From Oscheius onirici (Eukaryota > Nematoda > Chromadorea > Rhabditida > Rhabditidae), in contig OW051470.1 of the NCBI GenBank assembly GCA_932521025.1, forward strand, positions 930,001 to 994,000: a DNA stretch of 64,000 nucleotides, written 5' to 3'. The translations under genes and the position numbers were made by a program. How positions within the stretch are numbered: position 1 is the stretch's first letter; each line of letters opens with the position of its first letter. The notes beneath the pieces were generated by a model. It did not search any database, was not told the DNA's origin, and saw nothing but the letters and a program-made list of their open reading frames with translations. This document shows, one piece after another, positions 32,695-42,029 of the stretch.

Positions 32695-35600
32695 TTAGGA
32701 TTTTTGTTTGAGTAGAATTTCGTCAAAGACGTTCTTGGCAAAGTGGATGTCCTCATCGGTGGTCAGTTGACTGCAGACAGCTAGACGGAGGAAGAAGACG
32801 CCGTGACTCTGGAAAAGTTTGGAATTGGTGGGGTACTGTACTCTTTGGACAGGACGTGTGCAGTAAAAATGGAAAATGAACAGATACTGTTTCTATGATA
32901 GTCTCAGTAGCGAAGAGTCTAGGTGAACTATCACTCCTCGCCTCTGGTGTATTTTTTTCTGTAGGGGACACATGAATGTTACTGATTGTGAGTCGATCAT
33001 CTCCCCCTTTACTCATCCTTTTTTGGAACTAAACTGTATTGTTTACAAGGACGAAGGTATACTGTAGCATACTGTACTGTGACTATACAAAGATACTCTT
33101 GGGTTGTGGTACAGTTGCTCATACTCTCTGTATACGTACTGTTCTGTGACTGTCCAGTGTCTTTGAACTCAACATTCACTGCTTTACAAAGTCATGGGTA
33201 AAACTGTCGTTTTAGGAAAAATGCTCTTTGACACTGTGCCTCATGGTCTCCGTAAACCACGTATACTGTTACTGTCTCAAGTAGACAGAGCTGTTACCAA
33301 AGAAGAGGACCAGGCTACTGATTCTCTCCACTGCATTCTGTCAGTACGGTTACTCACTCTTTGAACTCAATTTGCACTGATTCAAAATTAGTAGATAGAA
33401 AACTGTAACTATTCTTTACAGAAACTAAACTATTGCTCACTCTTTGGGTATGCTACAGTATCTTGTGCTCTCTGAACGCAACACTGTTCTGTAACTGTTT
33501 CAAGTTCGGAGAGACAGAAAGTCAGAGATTCGATAAATTGGAGTGACAGAGAGTGAACTTACAGTATACGACCTATTTCTGTTACTCTTCCAAGACATTC
33601 TGTTGCCAAGATAGATTCACTTCAAATCCAACTACGGTTCAAAGCTGAGACAGTCAATTTACCTTAGACGGTACCAGATGTACCCTTCCGTCATTATTAA
33701 TGGCATTGCAATAGGCCTCATTTTCTTCATTGGACGCTCCTTTGATTTTGAAGCAGGCCAGACCCAAGTGATGAGGAAGAAGTAGATCATATCGAGTGTC
33801 GGCCTTGATCAGATCGGCGAACAGTTTAGCTTGGGCTTCTTGCTGAAAAGTTAGAGTTTTAGTATAAAAGTTTTGAGGGCAACCTTTCTCAAATGGTCTT
33901 GGATCTTCTCCACACCCATATTTCTCAATACGAACCAGATCTTCAGAGAGCGGAATCGGCGGCCGAGGGCTACCTGGAGATGACGGTAGTCAGAAGCTAC
34001 GGCCTGATGCTCGTGCTTTAGATAAACTGGGTCAACATTAAAATATTTGGCGGCTGATCTGCCGTCTTTGAACCTGAAAAGTGTCTCTGACTTTGAGGGT
34101 CTTGCAATGCCAGATTCTCTAATATCCCTCTCTGACTTCCAGACTCCCTAACCTTCTGACTCTATGACTTCCAGATTTCCCGACTCTCTGTCTTCCATAC
34201 TCTCTGAATTCTACGTCTTTCCGACTCTCTGACTCTGTTTCTTCCAGACTCCCCGACTCTCTGCCTCTCTGACATCCAGGTTTTCTGACTCTCCGACACT
34301 CTGTCTTCCAGACTCTCTGACTTCTACTTCTACTCCTAACCCTCTGAATCTATATCTTCTAGACTCTACGACTCCCTGGCTATCTTACTCTGACGTCTGC
34401 ACAGCTTCAGACTTTCTGTCTGTCCCTCTGTCTCATTGAACTTACCACATTGGCGAACAGTCAAAGTTGACCATCATAGCCTTATGAGCATTGTAATTGA
34501 ACGAATCAACATATTCGATTCCTTTGGACATGTATCGGAACTCGGGACAGACCAGGTAAGATCCAGCATAGGCTGCATCAACATGGAGCCAGATGTGTTC
34601 CCTCTCACAGACTGGACCCAGTTCATCGAGCCAGTCAACTCCACAAGTACTAGTGGTTCCAATGGTAGCAATCATAATGAAGGGGATGAGTCCACGACTG
34701 CGATCTTCCTAAAACTTAGCAGTTGAAAAAGAGTCAGTCAGTCACCTTGATAGCCTGTTCCAGAGCCTCCTTCGGCACTGTATAGTTCCCAATCTTGGTA
34801 TCCATTACACTCTTGAGCTTCCTCAGTCGCACTCCAGACAACATGGCTCCCTTTTCCACAGAGGAATGAGCCTGATCAGAACAGTAAGCGACCAGCTTCT
34901 CAAAAACCGAAGGGTCATGGTAGTGTGGAACTACCGACTCGCTTCCTTCCTCCTCAATCTGGAGAGTACAATAAAAACAGACTCTCTCCCTACCGTATTC
35001 TGCCGAACTTTGGCCAAGATTCCCTTGATAGTCTTTCCCACTTCAGTATTCGCTACCCAGCTGAGAACACCGTTGGTCTCACTCTTGACAGCTTCCACAG
35101 CCCGGGCTCTGGCAGTCATAATGGCGATCATGGTAGCGTCACTGGCTGTGCACTGAATGATGCCAGTTCCTGGTCCCTCATGAGAGTTCTGGAGGCTTCA
35201 ATGAGGTCTAGAGGGGTTACTGTATTACCTTAAAGTACTCTGGAAGTCCGAGAATGTCAACAAGCCAGTCCAATGTAGTCATTTCTAGTTCGGTCATGGC
35301 CGGACCGGATTTCTGAAAGAGTCTTATTGTTTTTGGACGATAAGAAACGAGTCTGGAAGCAGATTCTTTTCGTTTCGAGACCCATTCAGTCCTCTTGACC
35401 GCCTGCTTCAATCCTTGCGAGCTGTTTCCAAGTACTTCAGAAAAAATGAAAAACACTTTAACTCCGAAAAGAAATTGAACCTGACCCTTGTATTTCTTTA
35501 GGTTAACCTCTACCCGACTACGCTATGAAGCAAATTTTTAGCCTCGGACGGTCTAATGAACAAAGAAGAACGTTGCCGTGGTTTCGGTAAAAATCGAGAT

Positions 35601-35992
35601 ATCTTGATTGTTGAAAAGTGATCGTTGAAAAAGACCCTATTGGACAAAAATAAAAAAAAACTTGTTCCAGAACTCACCCAAGTGAATCCAATACTGGACA
35701 GTCCTCCAGACAGGATATCAGCCATTATGGCCTGGTAGCTACAAGCTGTCGGGAAGTAGGCAAAGAAATGAGGATGATGCCACATTGTGTTCCCATTCAA
35801 GACTACCGGCTCGAGATCTTTAAAAATTGTTTCCCAGGACTCTGGAGCAGAGGGAGGATGACTTGGAACGACGTCGGAAATGTATCCGGGCTGAATATTC
35901 GGCAGTGGAGTTCGGTCTCTCATGGTTGACCAAAAGTCGGCGACAAAATCGACCATCTCCTTGCCATGACGGCGGAATTCTTCTGGGTCCAT
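32695..35992 (-). CDS. Aromatic L-amino acid decarboxylase (group II PLP decarboxylase)
   Basis: Eight exons (- strand): 35992-35678, 35312-35229, 35188-34994, 34958-34746, 34708-34446, 34073-33884, 33842-33663, 32808-32695; 517 aa, frame exact. Family hallmarks: [20 protein letters not shown] and [14 protein letters not shown] near the N-terminus, [17 protein letters not shown], the PLP-histidine region [34 protein letters not shown] with the PLP-binding Asp, and [18 protein letters not shown] with the Schiff-base lysine. In most members the residue before HK is proline; here it is alanine. These enzymes make biogenic amines (dopamine, serotonin, tyramine) from DOPA, 5-HTP or tyrosine; the exact substrate cannot be read. 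The ATG is 4 nt after ATTCCAG. Confidence 0.93.
34115..34350. repeat. Degenerate minisatellite in decarboxylase intron
   Basis: About 230 bp of variants of GACTCTCTGTCTTCCAGACT in the intron 34074-34445. On the + strand it contains several TTCCAG words that would look like splice acceptors, but the gene runs on the other strand. Confidence 0.6.
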
Positions 35993-37405
35993 TGGTCTGG
36001 AATATGAGAGGGTATTTTTGGGGAAACGAGAGGGACAGACTGAGAAAGCAAACGAGGAAGAACCAGAAACCTGTACTTATATAGGCGATAAGACAGACAG
36101 GATCGGCTCCTTATCAAAAGTGTAGCTTTTTCTCTAGTTTATAGTCCAGGCACCAGTTCAGGGAACTGTCCTAGACCTCCTGGAACCAAGAGTCACAGTC
36201 TGACCATTACAGTAAGAGTATGAGTCTGGATAAAATCACTGGACAAAGATAAAAAATTTGGACAAGGAGGGAAAACTTTAGTAACCGGACCATACTCTTT
36301 CTTCTGGACACTGAAATCTAGTGTCATAGTCTGACCAGAATGAGTCCAGTTCAGATTGAATCAGACAAAGGAACAATAATGTGGATGTCTTATGTTACAT
36401 AGGCCCATAGCAAGGAATAATTGGCGGAAGGTGGGCTGTAGGTAATGGATCCGCTTGGACTGCTCTGTTTGCGGGCACTGATTGAGCTCTTTCCCAGCTG
36501 TGGGTAAGAGAAAAGGGGATGTTTCTAGTAGCCGGCTTTTGGGAAGAAAAATGATCGGAATGAGTGACAGGAGCGGAAATGAGACTGGGACATCTTAGGG
36601 AAGTAATGGATTTCAGAGGACAGAGAGTCAGGGGGACAAAGGGACAGAGTTTGATTAGATAAGCAAAATTGACAAGAAATAAAAGAGGAAGAATTGCCAA
36701 CTTGCTGCAATAGTGCTACTCGTGGGGAAAACCCGTTATGAACTGATAAAGTTGATAAGACGAAATCGGGACGACAGCTGGGTTGAAAAGGTGATAAGTG
36801 TTGCCAAGAGAGTCTCTCTGTCCCTCTGTCCCTCGAAATTGATATTCACAAAGATTTTATTACAGAGAACTTTAAAAATGTGTGTTTTCATAATTTTGCT
36901 GAGGTATAAATATTACCATCCGGCTTCGCCGCCTGTCGGCGGCTTTTCTACTTGTGTTTTCTTCTTACCTTATGATCCCTTCCCCTGTCAACCGATCCTT
37001 TCTGAACCCTTCCCCAGTCAACTGATCCCTTCTTCTACCTTCCCCACTCAACCGATGTCTTCTGATCCCTTCCCTAGTCAGATCAACCGGTCCCTTCTAA
37101 TCCCCTGCCGGTTACCCTGACTCTATTTCCTATTCGAAAGAACATAACCTCTTGTTTGCTCTTTTGCTCTCTGACATTCGTTGGGAAAGTCCGGAGAATA
37201 TCTGGAAGGAAAAAATAGTGGTTATCTCATTATCGACAAATTTCCTTGGATTCGTAAACGATCAAGAATCGGAAACAATATGGAAATCAGAATGTTTCGC
37301 TTTACAATCTTGTACTCGCGGAACCAAAATCGATAACAGATGGAAAAAAGGATGGAAAAAATTCGATATCGATAGTACTTAACCAGTTTCTTCACACCCT
37401 TCCCC
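35993..37405. other. Intergenic spacer
   Basis: No supported exon. It includes the minisatellite at 36965-37110 and ends in CCTTCCCCAG, the acceptor before the ATG at 37410. Confidence 0.4.
36965..37110. repeat. Minisatellite, about 32-bp unit
   Basis: Roughly four to five degenerate units of the form CTTCCCCAGTCAACCGATCC followed by CTTCTGATCC. Confidence 0.7.
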
Positions 37406-37409
37406 AGAA

Positions 37410-37619
37410 ATGCCTCCCATCATGGTCTTCTTCCTACTCTTCGGCTGTGTCTGTGCTCTCAACTGCTGCCTCGAATGTCCGAAGGTTGTCGTCGTGGGAA
37501 GAAAGGTAAGTCCATGCCCGTTCAAATTTTTGGTCATTTTCAGGATTGAAATTCTTCTAGTACTGCTTCCTCAGCGCATAACAAGTCGTTACGTTTATCC
37601 ACAGGTCTTTTTTAAATGA
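37410..37619 (+). CDS. Very small cysteine-rich single-pass membrane protein (cluster-type member 10)
   Basis: Exons 37410-37505 and 37575-37619, phase-0 intron, 46 aa. The helix MVFFLLFGCVCALNCCLECP has five cysteines in or beside the membrane, then VVVVGRK and donor GTAAGT; the tail is RITSRYVYPQVFFK. TTCCCCAG lies 2 nt before the ATG. It lies about 15 kb from the main cluster but has the same architecture. Cysteines at the cytosolic face could be palmitoylated, but this is only inference. A 27-bp inverted copy of its start region is at 38137-38163. Confidence 0.58.
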   Translation: MPPIMVFFLLFGCVCALNCCLECPKVVVVGRKVSPCPFKFLVIFRIEILLVLLPQRITSRYVYPQVFFK

Positions 37620-39467
37620 ACTTCTCATCTACGGGTATGCTTTTGATCGCTCGATACACTATATTCATCTGATAAATAGTAAAAACGGTCACAATTTGTT
37701 CCTTGATTGCTGATTTAGTCTCTGCTATTGCTCTGAACATAGTCAGTTGGAGCATGATTGTATTGCGCGGTATTGCAGATTGGTTTCCCGTTGGCTTAGT
37801 GCGGCGCGCTGAAAACTGAAAATCGCGATATCTCAAATCATGTTCACCCAATCGTTCTGAATTTTTTTCCAATGAAAAAGACCACCACAATCACCCTAGA
37901 AAAAAAATTTGGGGTCGATATGTTGAACAATAAAAATTTGAAAAATAAAATATTTTCCAAAATGATGTCGATCTCCGCCGTTACTCGTGACCCAGGCTGG
38001 TTTGGGAAATCTACCGAACGGATTGACCCCAAATTTTGGCTAGAGATTCAGAATCCACCCCATTCGTTGCGCGCAAACTTTCAGACCGATTGGATAACTC
38101 TGAATGGGTCTTCTCGGATGAGATTTTTCGAACTTAAGTAGGAAGAAGACCATGATGGGAGCCGCAATTTCAGCTTTTTTGACCACCATGAAAGCGCGCA
38201 TCGGTGTCCAAAAGCGCTGACTTTTTTGGACACCTTCAGCGCGCCCATTGGTGTTCCGAATTCAGCGTTTTTTCTTAGTAGTGAGAGTTTGGAAATATTC
38301 TCCGAATATTTATCAAAAAGGGTAAAATATATCTGTAAAAAGCGGCCGCGAAAAGAAAGGTGGTTTGGATTCTACAAAAACAGGGCAATACAAAAACGGA
38401 GCAATATTATTTTGGGTCAAAGAAAACCACAAACAACATCTCACTCTCAGTTTTTAACAGACGGGGTTGGGGTTGTTCTTTGACCCAAAATAATATTGCT
38501 CCGTTTTTGTATTGCCCTGTTTTTGTAGAATTCAAAGCACCTTTCTTTTCGCGGCCGCTTTTTACAGATATATTGAACAAGATCTTCTGAATCCTTTATC
38601 TCAAATACTCACGGAAATTTTGTATATTCTAGCCTAGACTAGCAGACTTTACATTACCCATATACTCCTTGGCCCGAAATCCGTTTCTGTATGGGAACTA
38701 CTGAATACCGAAACAAAGTCTTCGTCTTCCAATAATGACTTGTCTAAACTCATTTCCCCTTATTATGTGCGTCCAAATCCCTCTGTTTTGATTGCCAATT
38801 AAAGCTTCCGACAGACACACAGACACACACACAGAGAGAATTAGGAGAAATTTAAAGTGGACAAGGCTGGCACCACCCTTCCAAGATTCCCACTTCTTTT
38901 TCGGACCCTCAGTTCCAGTTTCCCTTCCATTCATCGTTGAGGAGGAAAATCACTGAATAGAATATCAACAAAATCTAGAAGAACCTTCAACAAAAACTAC
39001 TGCGTCTTATCCTCGTCTTCTTTTCGGTCTTTGGCCAATTGGACAAGCCGTTAGAAATCAGGATACCGATTTGTCGCCGGATCGTATGCTTAAACGGAAT
39101 GGAACTGAAATATTTTCGATCGTTTTTCGAATTTATTCCCATCTGATACCAGTCGTCTGACGATATTTCGAAAACGGACGTGACAGTTGGATTCTTCTCA
39201 AAATTTCAGTAAAGCAGTTGCTCTCAGATTCGCATTTTTAGAGTGCCTAGGGGTTGAAAAGTTGGAAATACACTTCGGATTCCATCAGCTATTTAATAAG
39301 AGAGAATACCAGCCAACTTGAACTGCGTTCCTTTTGAGTTTGAAGCTTTTGACAGCTATTTTCTTTTACTCGTCCAATCTAGTTAAATTCAATTTTTTGC
39401 TGGACGTGTCAAGAGTAATCTTTAGAAAAATTTTTTTTGACAGGGTTGAAACTTTTATTTCAAAACA
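37620..39467. other. Intergenic with inverted repeats, no confident gene
   Basis: Contains the inverted copy of the 37410 gene start (38137-38163), short inverted words around GCGCGC near 38195-38245, and a large foldback at 38327-38574. A minus-strand open frame at 38698-38934 (78 aa with a VCVSVCLS segment) arises partly from a GTGTGT simple repeat and is not accepted. Confidence 0.45.
38327..38574. repeat. Foldback element with ~98-bp arms
   Basis: Left arm 38327-38424 and right arm 38476-38574 are almost perfect reverse complements, for example GCGGCCGCGAAAAGAAAGGT on the left mirrored by its complement on the right, around a loop of about 51 nt. Near-identity implies recent origin. A transcript through it would form a long double-stranded RNA. 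Confidence 0.9.
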
Positions 39468-41143
39468 TCAGAGTCTGTGCAATAGTTCCATGTCATCTTC
39501 GACAAGCTCTTCCGACTGGTCCCTTACAAAATTGGCGGTACTCCTGAAAACAGAACTGGTTACTGTATCTCATATATACTAACTGTGCCGCATTCTGAAC
39601 TGGAATCTGTTGCAGTCTTTGGTACTGGATGAATGAGGCTGGCGGGTATCGACTGGAATTCATCTCCGAAGGCTCAATCTGGACTACGGGAATGTTGTCT
39701 TCGATCTCTTCAGTCTCAGGATCGTACTGGAAATCGTCGACGGCAATTGTTCGGAAGGCATCGACATCTTCCCGAGTTATGACACGAGCTCCTTTGGGAA
39801 TGTTCCAGTCTCTTGAGCGCAGAGGGTCGAGATAGAGCTGAAAAGAAAGTTGACTGTTTCTTTTGATCAAATTTGGTCTCGGTAAGGTTAAAAAATGTTT
39901 AACAAGAATGCATAAAGAATTTTTGCAGGGAATCGAACTAACCATGCTCAAATCCAGAGGCTGCCCTTTTAACCACTGCGCTATGCGGGAAGTCTCGTGG
40001 GCAGTTCAGCTGCTTTTATCCTCACCGGCCACAAAAAACCCAAAAATTACCTGTGTGGCGCTGAGCTCGTCACAAGGAAAGTCCGGATAGGATTGGAGGT
40101 TTTCCTTCAAATTTTTCTTCTGAAAGTTTTTGAACAGTCCTCTCAGGACGGCCTTTTCTCCCCAGCTAGTAGCTTCCTGTGCCTCGTCCCACAACTCGTC
40201 CATCATTTGGAGAACTATGGCGCTTTCTGGAGATGGAGCTTTGAAAAAAATGATATAAAAACAAACCCAGGGAATTGAGATTGCAATGTGGCTGAACTTG
40301 ACAGACTGAATTGCTGAGAAACTCGCGGATTTTTCCGTAATTGATGTCAAGTTTTTCTGGACCTCCTTGTCGCTCTAGTGGACTCTCGGAAACCTGGGTC
40401 AGAGAATTATTTAGTCTTTTCAGCAAACTCACAACTTCATCCTCCTTTACAACATCAGGAATGTTCTGTAAGGCATCACAGATGGCGTCTTTCGACCAGC
40501 CGTGCGCGAAGCCACGAAACTGACTGGTCAAGCTGAGTGTAGCTGAGGTCCACTGGCATTTTATGAGTCTCTAGAAGATTCTATAAAAATAAAAGAATAG
40601 CCTTACATTGGCTGGATCCATAGGAATACTTGTGAAAACATCCTCAGCTCCTCCTTTTCCCATCTCTTCGAAAGTCTCTTTCATACCATGAATTCTGCGT
40701 CGTTTTTTCTTGTTGACCATTTCTCGAATTTCTGCCACTTTGCTGCTAAAAGTTTTTGATAGACAGGGAAAGAGAGGCTGACTGAGAACTTACGCAATTT
40801 CCTCACACTCCCGATTAACACCACAAGCAGAAATGAACTCCAGAGCCGACTCACTCGTTCCAAACCTGAAATTTTCTTGATTTTGATGCTAAATATGACC
40901 TACTGTTTGATGAAAGTGTACAGAGCACTGAGTTCGGAGCTGGACCAATTTCCTTCTTCTTTTTTCTCCTGGAAAGAAAAAAATACTAGAAGGTAAAAAT
41001 ACATCACGTACCTTTTTCAAAGATGGAGACCCTGAAAGAATATCCGACTCGGCGCGTTCTCTCTTCTGAACCGTCCTCATAGTTGTAGCTTTTTCTTCTG
41101 GAGGCAGGTGAGAAGGCCCTGCTTCTGCTGAGCTGTCGATTGC
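39468..41143 (-). CDS. Unidentified multi-exon protein
   Basis: Exons (- strand): 41143-41012, 40968-40904, 40865-40794, 40745-40607, 40570-40433, 40393-40303, 40238-40051, 39837-39584, 39543-39468; about 384 aa with consistent phases. An in-frame ATG is at 41080, but the frame is open back to the acceptor at 41144 (TTTGTAG), so the start may lie in an unseen upstream exon. Visible parts: Ser/Glu-rich start, helical SSELSALYTFIKQFGTSES, basic nuclear-localisation-like NKKKRRRIHG, a helical middle (VLQMMDELWDEAQEATSWGE) and an acidic C-terminus EELVEDDMELLHRL. The composition suggests a nuclear protein; no family recognised. AATAAA (- strand) follows the stop. The donor of exon 6 is ambiguous (GTCAAG used). 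A tRNA-like repeat lies in the intron 39838-40050. Confidence 0.7.
39920..39995 (-). repeat. tRNA-like (SINE-like) sequence in an intron
   Basis: Read on the minus strand: TAGCGCAGTGGTTAAAAGGG (A-box-like), CTCTGGATTTGAGCATGG, then TTAGTTCGATTCCCTGC (B-box-like). The acceptor stem does not pair well, so it is a tRNA-derived repeat rather than a functional tRNA gene. Confidence 0.55.
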
Positions 41144-42029
41144 CTACAAATGAACTGATGAAAGCAAGGATTGCCGCTTTCGACCATCAGTCGCTTGTTC
41201 TAGACTGTTCAAGACTCTCATCGCTTGGACAAAATAAGAGACCTCAGTAAAAGTGAAATTGAGATAAAGTTTGGATCTGTGACTTATCAGAGCTCCGGCA
41301 AGTTAGAGATTTGACAAGTCAAAGATCCCACTAGTTTACAGAGTCTCCAGCGCTTGGATTATATGTATCTCTGTTCTGGAATATCAGCTGAGAAAACTGT
41401 AGGACACTTAGTCTTATGCTTCAGTCGCCGTCTTCAGAACGAAACATGGATCCCCATGAAAACAAAGTCAAATTACATAAATTCTTTCATCTTTCATCTG
41501 CAAAGTTTTGGCAGTTACTCTAACTTCAAAAAAAGGGTGAAGCTACCAGAACCATATTAAAATGCTCCCAAGTCTCCGTGTAGTTCTGAGGTGCGAGAAG
41601 TGTGTCTCTCACGACTTCAGTAGTTTTTTCGATAGGCGAAGACAAGATATTTCTTACTTTACTCAAACTTTGTTTTTAAGACTAGAATTTGAACAGGTTT
41701 GGGCCTTTGTTTCTCTATATCAGAACAGGACATTGGATCTCAAATAACCTATTGATAGGACCCATTTTTGTTACTCTTGGTTCCCCTCCAGGGAGAGCAC
41801 AACTTTGCCTCCTAGATCAGATTAAAAGAACTAGGAAAACAAAACTTACAGTAAAAATATTCTCCCGAGTTCCGGACATTTCTCTTCTTCTACTGGAAGT
41901 CTGAAACAGACTGTAAGAAAAAACCAAAATGAAAAGTTCGAGCAATTTTCGGAATGCCGAAGGAAGAAAAACAAACAGATTCTCATAAACCATAATTTAT
42001 GACATTTAAATACAGAAATTGTGAGAAAT
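41144..42029. other. Intergenic, no supported gene
   Basis: No defensible exon, although a missing 5' exon of the minus-strand gene ending at 39468 may lie here. Confidence 0.35.

Noticed and set aside
34115..34350. CRISPR-like or regular tandem array
   Set aside because: The units are degenerate and unequal in length without unique spacers; an ordinary minisatellite in a eukaryotic intron.
37800..38130. Coding exon in the + strand frame beginning KKTTTITLEKKFGVDML
   Set aside because: No splice signals in the right phase; AT-rich with short inverted words, more likely repeat-derived.
38698..38934. 78-aa minus-strand secreted protein
   Set aside because: The apparent signal peptide is coded by a GTGTGT/CTGTCT simple repeat and there is no acceptor before the ATG.
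39920..39995. Functional tRNA gene
   Set aside because: A- and B-box-like words are present, but acceptor and anticodon stems do not pair.
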